A DNA stretch of 64,000 nt from an uncultured Bacilli bacterium (GTDB lineage Bacteria; Bacillota_I; Bacilli_A; RF39; UBA660): positions 1 through 64,000 of the forward strand of contig CAKOMY010000005.1 of NCBI GenBank assembly GCA_934096815.1, read 5' to 3'. Positions 34,965-44,427 of the stretch are shown here, in pieces (the first letter of the stretch is position 1; each line of letters starts with the position of its first letter). The notes below the pieces were generated by a model that had not been told where the DNA came from, did not search any database, and saw only the letters and a program-made list of their open reading frames with translations. Position numbers and translations under genes: made by a program.

Positions 34965-36041
34965 TTATTTCACTTTTTTATTTTTATTTATAAATGTTGA
35001 TATAATAGCGTTAACTAGTGACATTAATTTAGCACGATCTTCTTTAGATAAACTTTTAGATTTTAACAAAATCTTAGGTAAAAGAATGGGATATTTTTTT
35101 AAAAGATCATATGTGCTTTCTATTTTTGATGAATCGATTATTTCGTATAATGCATCTACTACAATTTTTCTTTCTTCTTTAGTTGTGTTATTTAAATATT
35201 CTTTAATTGCTTTATCTAGTTTTTCACTACGATTAATTTTAACATTAGAAAATACTAGATTATCTTTGGAAACTTCCCATGAAAATATATCATGTTCAAG
35301 TATAAAGGTTTGATTACTTTTAACTACCGTTGTTTTTTCTTCGTGATTAAATAAATTTCCTATTATAGAATCTTGTGGTAAGTAAGTTTCCATTTTAGCT
35401 ATTATTTTTGGATTTTCATATTTTTTATATATACTTTCACTAAGGCCAGGACCATCATAATTATAGACTTTAATTATTCTATTTTGAACTTTTTTTGGTG
35501 CAATAAGTGCTGAGTATATTGCAATATTTCCACCTTTAGAGTGCCCACCAATACGTATTTTCTTATTCCAATATTTTTTAGCAATTTGTTTTAAAAAGTC
35601 AGCGCCTAATTTTTGGCATGGAACTTCTTCCATAAAGGCCATATTAAAGTCTTCTTTCCATCCATATATATTTTCGTCAGTTCCTACAAAAGATACATAT
35701 AAATCTTTTTTTGAAGTATGAATAACTATTGCTCCAAATTGTTGTTCTAGCTTTTTACTGTTATTTCTTACATAATTGGTAACTTTTAAATTTTTAAATC
35801 TTTCGCTTTGACCTAATAATGTAATCATTTCTTTATCACCATTAAATAAAAATGTATTATTATCAAATTTAGCCATTTTTTTAGCAATTGATTCTATTGT
35901 TTCAACATTATCCATTTTAATTTTATGAAATATTAAATATGAAAATCTAGCAAGAATTAAACTATCTAATTCATTAAATTTAAATTTAGAAGAAAATTTT
36001 AAATCTCCTCTCCATTTTATATAATCATTAATATTAGACAT
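34965..36041 (-). CDS. DUF2974 (Mbeg1-like) alpha/beta hydrolase
   Basis: 358 residues of the DUF2974 family. The nucleophile elbow IRIGGHSKGGNIAIYSA (near residue 166) gives the GHSxGG Ser. Strand motifs IVIHTSKKDLYVSFVGTDEN precede it, and NYDGPGLSES follows. No signal peptide is visible, so it is cytosolic. Members are lipase/esterase-like, but the substrate is unknown. It overlaps no neighbour and pairs with the YjbR-like gene. Confidence 0.75.
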   Translation of the reverse strand: MSNINDYIKWRGDLKFSSKFKFNELDSLILARFSYLIFHKIKMDNVETIESIAKKMAKFDNNTFLFNGDKEMITLLGQSERFKNLKVTNYVRNNSKKLEQQFGAIVIHTSKKDLYVSFVGTDENIYGWKEDFNMAFMEEVPCQKLGADFLKQIAKKYWNKKIRIGGHSKGGNIAIYSALIAPKKVQNRIIKVYNYDGPGLSESIYKKYENPKIIAKMETYLPQDSIIGNLFNHEEKTTVVKSNQTFILEHDIFSWEVSKDNLVFSNVKINRSEKLDKAIKEYLNNTTKEERKIVVDALYEIIDSSKIESTYDLLKKYPILLPKILLKSKSLSKEDRAKLMSLVNAIISTFINKNKKVK

Positions 36042-36107
36042 TATTATACCTCCGTAACAAACTTATAATAGCAAAAAATAAATAAATTTACAAATATCTA
36101 AAATAAT

Positions 36108-36137
36108 AAAAGAAATACCAATAAATTTTAGTATTTC
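36108..36137 (-). terminator. Terminator of the glycine-rich surface gene
   Basis: Minus strand AAGAAATAC/GGTATTTCTT with an A/T loop and a T-rich tail, downstream of the stop at 36160. Confidence 0.65.
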
Positions 36138-36159
36138 TTACAAGCTAAGTATTTTACAT

Positions 36160-37593
36160 TTAATTTGATATAAGGGTAATTTTAGCATAACCATTGCCTT
36201 CTTTGGCACAATTGCTTGTTGGATTCTCACTATGACATGTTGTTGAAATAGTTTTTGTGGATATTTCTGATGATTCAGTACAATTATAACAATACATTGC
36301 TTTATTTGTTAGTAAAGTGTTTCCAATATAGGAAGAACCGCCTCCGCCACCAGCACTCCAACTTGATCCAGCACCTCCAGCTCCTCCGCCATAAAAGCCA
36401 CCTCCGCCATGACCTCCATATTTACTTGTACTAACGCCGCCTTGACCAAATGCACCATTTGAAGCAGGATAATTGGTACTTGTGTATGCTACACCACCAT
36501 TTGTTTGAGAACCTCCAGTTGCATATTTATACGTAGAATCTGTAGTTATAGATGATGCTCCACCTATTAATCCACCAGCATTTCCACCAAAAGCACCAGT
36601 TTTCCAGCTATCTCCTCCGCCTCCGCCACCAGAGACAATTAAAATATTAGTTAAACTATTAGATAAAGTTGATAGTAATCCTGATTTTTTTGCAATATGG
36701 GTGGCTCCTCCGCCTCCTCCGCCATTACGGTTTGAATTTGTTCCTCCATTGTAACCATTTTGACCTCCAATATAGACATACATTTTTTGATCTTTTTGTA
36801 ATATGACTTGACCATGACTATAGGCTCCTAAGCCACCATTTATAGTTCCTTGTGCTCCCCATGTTTCTATTTTATATGTTCCAGTTTTTGGTGCGGTAAA
36901 TGTATAATATGGTTCTGTATTTACATCAGTTGGTTCTAAATAATCAAATCCAATTGCTATATTATTTAGTTTATCTTCATAATTTATAACTATTTCACCA
37001 TTAAATGTGGCTCCTTTTTCACTATCTTGATTTTTTCCTGTATCGGGAAACTGAATTTTTAAATTAAATGTAATTGTTTGATTTGAAGTGTTTGCTTTAA
37101 ATTCTCCTGTTGCTAGTTCTAAGTAACTTTCAGTATTATTTTTAATAAAGGTTCCACTGGTATATCCTGTTTCAGAGGTATTACCTAGTATCGCTTGATT
37201 AGTGGCTCCGATTAAATTACTTGTGATATTTGCATTTTGATCTGTTCTCTTTAAATAATAATGTAACTGGCCATAGCTAAATCCATTTGTGTATTTTATT
37301 CCTACTTTATATGGCATTACTAGTCCACTTGTTGTATTAGTTCCGGTTAATGTGAATGTTTTATCTATTATTATCTTACTACTTGGTTGAATGTCTTTTG
37401 ATACTAGCAAACTACTTTTGCCATCTGCATAACTTATTATCATCTTTCCACTTTTTACTTCTACTATTGATGTACTTCCCTTATTATTACTTGCACTAAA
37501 AAAAGCATATGTTATTCCCGAAAAGATCACTAAGAGCATCACTATTGTTCCTATCATAACATACACTTTTATTTGTTCTTCTTTATTATTCAT
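36160..37593 (-). CDS. Surface protein, shared stem plus glycine-rich domain
   Basis: 477 residues. The first ~90 (MNNKEEQIKVYVMIGTIVML, membrane helix, TYAFFSASNNKGSTS, then KMIISYADGKSSLLVSKDIQ) are nearly identical to the protein at 16365-17741, as is the DNA up to and including the promoter. The stem runs to about 215. The C-terminal domain is the ALK-like glycine-rich type (YKIETWGAQGTINGGLGAYS, GGGGGATHI, YCYNCTESSE), like the protein at 18735-20300. It thus combines the stem of one neighbour and the domain of the other. A G7 promoter drives it. Confidence 0.8.
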   Translation of the reverse strand: MNNKEEQIKVYVMIGTIVMLLVIFSGITYAFFSASNNKGSTSIVEVKSGKMIISYADGKSSLLVSKDIQPSSKIIIDKTFTLTGTNTTSGLVMPYKVGIKYTNGFSYGQLHYYLKRTDQNANITSNLIGATNQAILGNTSETGYTSGTFIKNNTESYLELATGEFKANTSNQTITFNLKIQFPDTGKNQDSEKGATFNGEIVINYEDKLNNIAIGFDYLEPTDVNTEPYYTFTAPKTGTYKIETWGAQGTINGGLGAYSHGQVILQKDQKMYVYIGGQNGYNGGTNSNRNGGGGGGATHIAKKSGLLSTLSNSLTNILIVSGGGGGGDSWKTGAFGGNAGGLIGGASSITTDSTYKYATGGSQTNGGVAYTSTNYPASNGAFGQGGVSTSKYGGHGGGGFYGGGAGGAGSSWSAGGGGGSSYIGNTLLTNKAMYCYNCTESSEISTKTISTTCHSENPTSNCAKEGNGYAKITLISN

Positions 37594-37617
37594 ATAAAAT
37601 CACCTTATCCTAGTGAA

Positions 37618-37645
37618 ATTATACCTTTAAATGCCCCCCCGTCAA
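37618..37645 (-). promoter_or_regulatory. Promoter with G7 tract in the spacer
   Basis: Minus strand: -35 TTGACG (37640-37645), G7 (37634-37640), 16-base spacer, -10 TATAAT (37618-37623). Nearly identical to the promoter at 17766-17793 down to the start codon. Confidence 0.75.
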
Positions 37646-37680
37646 GCATACATTTTTTCGCTTGATTTATTTATATAACT

Positions 37681-38697
37681 TTATGCTTTTGTTTTATATA
37701 AAACTTTAACATTTATTAAAATCAATACAAATGAAATTAACAATGGTAAGTAAAAAATAAACAAACGATTCAAAATCATACCCTGAATTGCTAAAGAATC
37801 AAAAATAGTTAAATATAAAATACTTGTTATATATTCACTTATCCCTGTTTGTCCAGGTAAAGCACAAATTTCCAAAGACACTTGTACAAATATTTGTAAT
37901 AATAATATATCAAAATAACTTAGAACTATATTAGTATTTAAACTTCTATAAATAAAATATATAACCGAAAATAATATTGTTCTTTGAACAAATACAATTA
38001 TTGTTGTTAAAATTAACATACCAATATGTTCTTTTAAATAAACTGCTTCATCAACATATAATTTAGTTATTTCTTCAATTTTAGAATTATAATCTATTTT
38101 TTTACTAGCAAATTTATTATATATTTTATATATTATTGTAAGTATTTTACTAATTATTTTTTGATTATACATTAAAAGAAAACATATAATTGTTATAAAA
38201 ATATCATAAATAAATCCAATAAAAAATAATGCTTTAACTAAATTTCCATTTGTAAATACATAATTAGGTTTAAATATTAAAATCAATATTCCACCAACAA
38301 TTAAAACTAATTTAAATAATACTGTATTAAGTATTAATGTAATCATACTTTTCCTATTAGGTAATTTATCTTGATTCATATAATATAATTGAATAGGTTG
38401 TCCACCTGTTGATCCAGGTGTTATTCCACTAAAGAAAAACTCAACAAGGGCATAATGAAAACATCTAATTAATGATATTTTTTCATTCATAGAGTTAAAC
38501 ATTACTTTAAAATATAATCCTTCTAAAAAGAAATATAAAAAAATTCCTAATATAATTATTACATAATAACTTACTTTTATCATTTTTAAACACATTATCA
38601 AATCAGACACTTTATATGTTAAAAAAAGAATCGAAAATGTAACTGCAAACAATAATGTAAAAATAATTGATGATATTATAATTTTTTTATCTTTCAT
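37681..38697 (-). CDS. YbhN/MprF-type flippase-domain membrane protein
   Basis: 338 residues with eight or so membrane helices, of the UPF0104/lysylphosphatidylglycerol synthase membrane-domain family. Signatures are YFFSGITPGSTGGQPIQLYY (near 93) and LCALPGQTGISEY-like ALPGQTGISEY (near 288). In MprF this domain flips aminoacyl lipids; free-standing members may move other lipids. No aminoacyl transferase domain is attached. The ATG at 38697 after GAGG is preferred to a TTG nine bases upstream. Confidence 0.8.
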   Translation of the reverse strand: MKDKKIIISSIIFTLLFAVTFSILFLTYKVSDLIMCLKMIKVSYYVIIILGIFLYFFLEGLYFKVMFNSMNEKISLIRCFHYALVEFFFSGITPGSTGGQPIQLYYMNQDKLPNRKSMITLILNTVLFKLVLIVGGILILIFKPNYVFTNGNLVKALFFIGFIYDIFITIICFLLMYNQKIISKILTIIYKIYNKFASKKIDYNSKIEEITKLYVDEAVYLKEHIGMLILTTIIVFVQRTILFSVIYFIYRSLNTNIVLSYFDILLLQIFVQVSLEICALPGQTGISEYITSILYLTIFDSLAIQGMILNRLFIFYLPLLISFVLILINVKVLYKTKA

Positions 38698-38765
38698 ATA
38701 AATCAATCCTCACTAAGATTAAGTATAACATCTTTTATAATTAAATAAAATACTTATTGCCAAGA

Positions 38766-38792
38766 AAAAAACCGCCAATATTTTAGGCAGTA
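38766..38792 (-). terminator. Terminator of the rpsB-tsf operon
   Basis: Minus strand ACTGCC/GGCGGT, 9-base loop and T7, just after the tsf stop. Confidence 0.8.
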
Positions 38793-38800
38793 ATTTTAAT

Positions 38801-39670
38801 TTATTTAACTTGATTCATTACTTCTTCGGCAAAGTTATCATTTCTCTTTTCCATACCTTCGCCTACTTCGTATCTAATCATAGATTTAACTTCGCCACCA
38901 TTATTTTTAACATAAGTAGCTACATCAATATCTCCATTTTTAATGAAGCTTTGAGATACTAAACAAATTTCTTTAAAGAATTTCTTTAATCTTCCTTCAA
39001 CCATTTTTTCAGCTATTTCAGCAGGTTTTCCTTCATTCATAGCTTGTTCTTTAAAGATTGCTCTTTCTTTTTCAACTCTATCCGTTGGGATTTCATCTTC
39101 TCTAACAAATTCAGGTTTCATAGCTGCTGCTTGCATTGCAACGTCTTTGGCAACTTCTTCGTTTGCTCCAGTAAGGACAGTTAATACAGCAATTTTTCCA
39201 CCCATATGTAGGTAACTTCCGAATGTTTCATCATCTGTTTTTTCTACAACTTCAATTCTTCTTAAAGATAATTTTTCACCAATTTTAGCAGTTTTAGCAA
39301 TAATTAAATCTTTAATAGTTCCTTCTTCACAAGGAAGTTCTAAGGCTTCTTCTACAGTTTTAGCATTACTATTTAAAATAGCATTACCAATTGTATCTAA
39401 CATAGAAGTAAATTCTTCATTTTTACTAACAAAGTCTGTTTCACTATTAACTTCTAATATAACAGCTTTATTACCACTAATATATACATTAGCAAGTCCT
39501 TCAGCAGCAATTCTTGATTCTTTTTTAGCTGCTTTAGCAATTCCTTTTTCTCTTAAATAATCGATTGCAGCATTAATATCCCCATTTGTTTCAGATAATG
39601 CTTTTTTGCAATCCATCATTCCAGCACCTGTTTTAGCTCTTAATTCAGCTACAGTTTTAGCATCTACCAT
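38801..39670 (-). CDS. tsf: Elongation factor Ts
   Basis: EF-Ts recycles EF-Tu by GDP/GTP exchange. 289 residues: N-terminal UBA-like domain with ELRAKTGAGMMDCKKAL (residues 9-25), then NSETDFVSKNEEF and the two core subdomains. The length is typical. It follows rpsB by 12 bases and shares its promoter and terminator. Confidence 0.96.
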   Translation of the reverse strand: MVDAKTVAELRAKTGAGMMDCKKALSETNGDINAAIDYLREKGIAKAAKKESRIAAEGLANVYISGNKAVILEVNSETDFVSKNEEFTSMLDTIGNAILNSNAKTVEEALELPCEEGTIKDLIIAKTAKIGEKLSLRRIEVVEKTDDETFGSYLHMGGKIAVLTVLTGANEEVAKDVAMQAAAMKPEFVREDEIPTDRVEKERAIFKEQAMNEGKPAEIAEKMVEGRLKKFFKEICLVSQSFIKNGDIDVATYVKNNGGEVKSMIRYEVGEGMEKRNDNFAEEVMNQVK

Positions 39671-39682
39671 TATTATTTCCTC

Positions 39683-40615
39683 CTATTTTAAAGCTTGTAA
39701 TAATTCTTCTTTTTTCATTGAAGAATATCCTTTAACTCCTCTTTTTTTAGCTAAATCTTTTAATTCAGTTAAAGTTTTAATTGTTAAATCTTCTTCTTCA
39801 GTTTGTTTTTCTTCTTTAATTTCTGCTTTTGTTTTCTCATTATCTAATGATTCAACAAATACTTCTTTTACAGTTTTACCAGATTTACCATCTTTTTTAG
39901 GTTTTTCTTCTTCAGTTACATAATCAACTAATTCTAAACCTTTTGCTTCACAAATAGCATTTGTTAATACTCCTAACATAACTTTAACACTTCTTACAGC
40001 ATCGTCATTACCTGGAATTACATAATCAACGTCATCTGGATCACAGTTTGTATCTACAACTCCAAATACAGGAATATTTAATTTTCTTGCTTCACGAATT
40101 GCATTAATTTCTTTCTTAGGATCTACAATAATTAAAGCACTTGGTAATTTTTCCATATTACGAATACCACATAACACTTTGTTTAATTTATCGTATTCTT
40201 TTTTAAGACCAATAACTTCTTTCTTAGGTAACATTTCGAATGTTCCATCAGCTTCCATTTTTTCGATTTCTTCTAATCTCTTAATTCTTTTTCTAATTGT
40301 TCTAAAGTTAGTTAATGTTCCACCTAACCATCTTTCAATTACATAATAAGAATTACTTCTTTCGGCTTCTTCTTTTGCTGCCTCATTTGCTTGCTTTTTT
40401 GTTCCTACAAATAAGAATGTTCCACCATTTTCAGCAATTTTCTTAATTTCAGCATAAGCATTTTCTATACATGCAGCTGTTTTTTCTAAATCGATAATAT
40501 AAATATCATCTCTTGCTGTAAAAATGTATTCCTTCATTTTAGGATTCCATCTTTTTGTTTGATGTCCAAAATGAACACCAGCTTCTAATAAGTAGCTCAT
40601 TGATACTACTGCCAT
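39683..40615 (-). CDS. rpsB: 30S ribosomal protein S2 with extra C-terminal domain
   Basis: Residues 1-230 are ordinary S2 (GVHFGHQTKRWNPKMKEYIF, RWLGGTLTNFRTI, IPVFGVVDTNCDPD). The family usually ends near 230-250; this protein continues to 310. A Lys/Glu-rich linker leads to a small helical domain (LTIKTLTELKDLAKKRGVKG then YSSMKKEELLQALK) of the Rho-N/SAP type. Such domains often bind nucleic acid. The extension is in frame and has no stop or shift. Confidence 0.95.
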   Translation of the reverse strand: MAVVSMSYLLEAGVHFGHQTKRWNPKMKEYIFTARDDIYIIDLEKTAACIENAYAEIKKIAENGGTFLFVGTKKQANEAAKEEAERSNSYYVIERWLGGTLTNFRTIRKRIKRLEEIEKMEADGTFEMLPKKEVIGLKKEYDKLNKVLCGIRNMEKLPSALIIVDPKKEINAIREARKLNIPVFGVVDTNCDPDDVDYVIPGNDDAVRSVKVMLGVLTNAICEAKGLELVDYVTEEEKPKKDGKSGKTVKEVFVESLDNEKTKAEIKEEKQTEEEDLTIKTLTELKDLAKKRGVKGYSSMKKEELLQALK

Positions 40616-40621
40616 TTAAAT

Positions 40622-40725
40622 CATTCCTTTCGTTATTTACCCTTAAACTTCTTCCTTTGTTATCAACCCATGGCCACTAGATAACTCAGTCTATTTAAGT
40701 ACATTTTTTCGGCTTTCAGCCACCT
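40622..40725 (-). promoter_or_regulatory. Structured 5' leader of rpsB
   Basis: About 100 bases between promoter and SD. Minus-strand hairpins visible are GGCTgaaaGCC early in the leader and GTTATC...GATAAC enclosing TAGTGGCCATGGGTT. Ribosomal protein operons are often controlled by the protein binding its own leader; autoregulation by S2 is inferred. Confidence 0.5.
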
Positions 40726-40727
40726 AT

Positions 40728-40756
40728 ATATTACCAAATTAGATAATCTATTGCAA
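40728..40756 (-). promoter_or_regulatory. Promoter of rpsB-tsf
   Basis: Minus strand: -35 TTGCAA (40751-40756), 17-base spacer, -10 TAATAT (40728-40733). Confidence 0.65.
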
Positions 40757-40787
40757 GTAAATTTATATAAAATTTAGTCAAATCTCA

Positions 40788-40823
40788 TTAAAAAAATTCA
40801 TATTAATTATTTTTTAATATTTA
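40788..40823 (-). terminator. Possible terminator of the ABC exporter operon
   Basis: An AT-only stem (AAATTAAATATTA / TTAATATGAATTT) with T7 lies after the second exporter gene. Its weak pairing makes the call tentative. Confidence 0.4.
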
Positions 40824-40833
40824 ATTTAAAAGA

Positions 40834-42582
40834 TTAAATCTTCTCATCTTCATTTTTATATAAATCAGCATATATTTTACAAGTTTTTAATAATTCTTTA
40901 TGCGTACCTACACCTTCTACAGTTCCTTTATTTATAACATATATTTTATCAGAATTTATTACGGTTGATAATCGATGAGCTATTATTAGTATTGTGTATT
41001 TTCCTTTTAAGTTTTCAATGGCTTTTTGGATTTTTTCTTGAGTTGAGTTATCTAAACTACTTGTTGCTTCATCAAATAATAATACTTCAGTATTTAATAA
41101 TAGTGCTCTTGCTATTGCTATTCTTTGACGTTGTCCTCCTGATAATGTTACTCCACCTTCTCCTACTATTGTTTTATATTTATTTGGTAAGCTTTCGATA
41201 AATTCATCTAAACAGGCCATTTTACAAGCTTTTTCAATTTCTTTTTTAGTAGCATTTTTCTTTATTATTCTTAAATTGTCTTCTATACTCATATTAAATA
41301 TATAGGCATTTTGACTTATTACTGATAGATTACCTCTTATTGAATCCTTGGTTAATTCATTAATACTTTCTCCATCAAATAAGATTTCACCACTATCTGG
41401 TCTATTTAAAGCACTTATTAAATTAAAGATTGTACTTTTACCTGCTCCCGATGGACCAACAAAACCGACTACTTCATTTGGTAACACTTCTAAATTTAAA
41501 TTCTTTAATACAGGTATATTTTCTTCATAAGAAAAATTTACATCTTTAAATTCAATATGTCCTTTAAATTTAGATAGGTTTTTATTTCCGAATTTTTCTT
41601 TAGGAAATTCTTCACTTCCTAATAAACCAAAAATACGATTGCATGATAAATTAAAATCGTTGATTGTGCTTGATAAATTAGATAAGGTATAAGTAATACT
41701 TTGAACAGAACTACTATAATTATATAAAATTAAAGCTGCTTCAGTTGTTAATTCATTTTTATATATTAAAAATATTATAAGTAAACCGGAAGCAAAATCA
41801 CCCAATGCTTTTATAAATAGCATAATTGAATATAATTTTTTTCTTTCAACTTCATATTCATAATTTATTTTATTAGCATCATCAATATATTCTCCTGTTT
41901 TGTTTAAAAATGATTTTTCTGCATTAAGAATCTTTATATCTTTTGTTCCCTTAATAATTTCTGAAACAAATCCACCTGTTTTATCCCTATTTTCTCTTTG
42001 TTTTTGATTATTCTTATAATTAATTTTGTAAGAATAATTGTTAAATAATAAAACCATGACAATAAAGAAAATATATAATAAACCAACATAAATATTTATC
42101 ACACATATTGCAAATATTAAGCCAATTCTTCCTAATAGAGACATTAATAAATCTAGTAAATTTGTTATATTTTTTGCTAAATTATTAGTATCATTATTTA
42201 TTCTTTCAATTAAAACTCCACTAGATGTTTGATTTAAAGTACTTTGATTTATTTTAAGACTTTCACTAATTAATTCCAATTGAAGATTTTTTTTAATTTG
42301 ATAGTTTATTTTATTAAAAATGATTGAAAAAAGGTATTTTAATAAAGAATCTGCCGAATCTATTACAAATAATGCCATTACCATAATTAATAAAATATTT
42401 AATTTATTATTAGATAGTGCAAGAAGAGATTTTGCAATTACCAATGGATAAAGAAAATAAATAATTATAATTATCAAATCTATTATTACCGCTTTAATTA
42501 TGTTTTTCTTAGTATTTTTATTATATTTATATATTTTTATAAAATTTCTAATTGTTTCATTAAAATCTTTAAATTTTTTCAT
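40834..42582 (-). CDS. ABC exporter (TMD-NBD), second of a pair
   Basis: 582 residues: six-helix membrane domain (about 25-310) and nucleotide-binding domain with Walker A GPSGAGKSTIF, signature LSGGQRQRIAIA, Walker B VLLFDEATSSLD and H-loop IIAHRLSTV. It is a half-size type IV exporter of the multidrug/peptide class. Its NBD is almost identical in DNA and protein to that of the upstream gene while the membrane domains differ. The two likely form a heterodimer under the MerR regulator. Confidence 0.88.
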   Translation of the reverse strand: MKKFKDFNETIRNFIKIYKYNKNTKKNIIKAVIIDLIIIIIYFLYPLVIAKSLLALSNNKLNILLIMVMALFVIDSADSLLKYLFSIIFNKINYQIKKNLQLELISESLKINQSTLNQTSSGVLIERINNDTNNLAKNITNLLDLLMSLLGRIGLIFAICVINIYVGLLYIFFIVMVLLFNNYSYKINYKNNQKQRENRDKTGGFVSEIIKGTKDIKILNAEKSFLNKTGEYIDDANKINYEYEVERKKLYSIMLFIKALGDFASGLLIIFLIYKNELTTEAALILYNYSSSVQSITYTLSNLSSTINDFNLSCNRIFGLLGSEEFPKEKFGNKNLSKFKGHIEFKDVNFSYEENIPVLKNLNLEVLPNEVVGFVGPSGAGKSTIFNLISALNRPDSGEILFDGESINELTKDSIRGNLSVISQNAYIFNMSIEDNLRIIKKNATKKEIEKACKMACLDEFIESLPNKYKTIVGEGGVTLSGGQRQRIAIARALLLNTEVLLFDEATSSLDNSTQEKIQKAIENLKGKYTILIIAHRLSTVINSDKIYVINKGTVEGVGTHKELLKTCKIYADLYKNEDEKI

Positions 42583-43409
42583 ATATACCTCTTTTTATAC
42601 TCAAATTAATTTTATCATATTTTATATATTAATCAATTTTTATTATCTTCATTTTTATATAAATCAGCATATATTTTACAAGTTTTTAATAATTCTTTAT
42701 GCGTGCCTACACCTTCTACAGTTCCTTTATTTATAACATATATTTTATCAGAATTTATAACAGTTGATAATCGATGGGCTATTATTAGTATTGTGTATTT
42801 TCCTTTTAAGTTTTCAATTGCTTTTTGGATTTTTTCTTGGGTTGTGTTATCTAAACTACTTGTTGCTTCATCAAATAATAATACTTCAGTATTTAATAAT
42901 AGTGCTCTTGCTATTGCTATTCTTTGACGTTGTCCTCCTGATAATGTTACTCCACCTTCTCCTACTATTGTTTTATATTTATTTGGTAAGCTTTCGATAA
43001 ATTCATCTAAACAGGCCATTTTACAAGCTTTTTCAATTTCTTTTTTAGTAGCATTTTTCTTTATTATTCTTAAATTGTCTTCTATACTCATATTAAATAT
43101 ATAGGCATTTTGACTTATTACTGATAGATTACCTCTTATTGAATCCTTGGTTAATTCATTAATACTTTCTCCATCAAATAAGATTTCACCACTATCTGGT
43201 CTATTTAAAGCACTTATTAAATTAAAGATTGTACTTTTACCTGCTCCCGATGGACCAACAAAACCGACTACTTCGTTTGGTAATACTTCTAAATTTAAAT
43301 TTTTTAATACGGGTATATTTTCTTCATAAGAAAAATTTACATCTTTAAATTCAATATGTCCTTTAAATTTTGATATGTTTTTATTTCCGAATTTTTCTTT
43401 AGGAAATTT
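40848..43409 (-). repeat. 760-bp near-identical direct repeat (NBDs of two ABC genes)
   Basis: Bases 40848-41610 and 42648-43409 differ at only a few scattered positions. Identity stops abruptly upstream of the NBD. This points to recent duplication or gene conversion restricted to the NBD half. Confidence 0.8.
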
Positions 43410-44384
43410 ATTATCATCCAAAATATCATATGTACGATTAGAATCTAATACAAAATTACTTATCCAAAAATGAATAGATGATAAATCAGATTTAAGGCAG
43501 CTTATATTGCCTTTGTAATTATATATAATTAAAGCAGATTCAATACTTAAATTTCCATTCATTAATTCATAAACCATTATTAAACCAATTAATAATTTTG
43601 ATAATTCACTTATTATTGAAGAAATTGTTGATAGTTTTTCATTTGTGATATTAGATTTTAATCTTACAGTATTAGCATTATTCATATATTTATCGGCTTC
43701 TTCTAAAAATGATTCTTCAGCATTAAGAATTTTAATATCTTTAGTTCCTCTAACAATTTCCGAAATAAATCCACTAGTTTTATCAACTAAATTATAAACC
43801 TTTTCACCATTTTTATAACTAACGTTATCAGAATATTTATCATATAATGCACTTATTAACATTAAAATTGTATAAGCTATTCCAATCGGTAAATCAAGAT
43901 TAATCACAACTATTAAAACTCCCAAATCTCCTAATAAATTAAATATACTTTCAGCAATACGTATTAATCTGGAAGATAAATTAGTAGCTCCATTAATTCT
44001 TTCAATAAAGGTTCCACTATTTTCTTTATTTAAAATATTTTGATCTATAGTTAAAGTTGCTCTAGTAAGTTCTAATTGTAACTTTCTTTTTATTTTAAAA
44101 TCATAGTAACGATTCATTTTACTTGATATTAATCTTAAAAATATACTGACTATATATGTTATCGTTTGAACTATAATTATATATAAAAGATTATTAAATA
44201 ATCCATTTGTTAAGTAGGAAATATATTTTGCAGATAAAATAGGAGTAACAAATCCAATTCCAGAAACTATAAGATTAATAATTAATATTGTTAATAATGT
44301 TCCTTTATAATTTTTTGAATATTTTAAAGTTATCTTGGCATTTTTTATAAAATTTTTATATAAATGTTTTTTATCTTTTTCCAT
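42633..44384 (-). CDS. ABC exporter (TMD-NBD), first of a pair
   Basis: 583 residues with the same layout as the downstream exporter: membrane domain about 25-310, then a complete NBD (GPSGAGKSTIF, LSGGQRQRIAIA, VLLFDEATSSLD, AHRLSTV). Both NBDs look catalytically competent, unlike many heterodimers with one degenerate site. It starts 43 bases after the MerR gene. The substrate is unknown; a drug, dye or peptide would fit MerR control. Confidence 0.88.
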   Translation of the reverse strand: MEKDKKHLYKNFIKNAKITLKYSKNYKGTLLTILIINLIVSGIGFVTPILSAKYISYLTNGLFNNLLYIIIVQTITYIVSIFLRLISSKMNRYYDFKIKRKLQLELTRATLTIDQNILNKENSGTFIERINGATNLSSRLIRIAESIFNLLGDLGVLIVVINLDLPIGIAYTILMLISALYDKYSDNVSYKNGEKVYNLVDKTSGFISEIVRGTKDIKILNAEESFLEEADKYMNNANTVRLKSNITNEKLSTISSIISELSKLLIGLIMVYELMNGNLSIESALIIYNYKGNISCLKSDLSSIHFWISNFVLDSNRTYDILDDNKFPKEKFGNKNISKFKGHIEFKDVNFSYEENIPVLKNLNLEVLPNEVVGFVGPSGAGKSTIFNLISALNRPDSGEILFDGESINELTKDSIRGNLSVISQNAYIFNMSIEDNLRIIKKNATKKEIEKACKMACLDEFIESLPNKYKTIVGEGGVTLSGGQRQRIAIARALLLNTEVLLFDEATSSLDNTTQEKIQKAIENLKGKYTILIIAHRLSTVINSDKIYVINKGTVEGVGTHKELLKTCKIYADLYKNEDNKN

Positions 44385-44427
44385 CTTTACTACCTTCTCA
44401 TTAATTTAAATTATATAATAATATAAT

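Noticed and set aside
40622..40760. Riboswitch upstream of rpsB
   Set aside because: The hairpins are short and match no metabolite riboswitch I know; a ribosomal-protein leader is more plausible.
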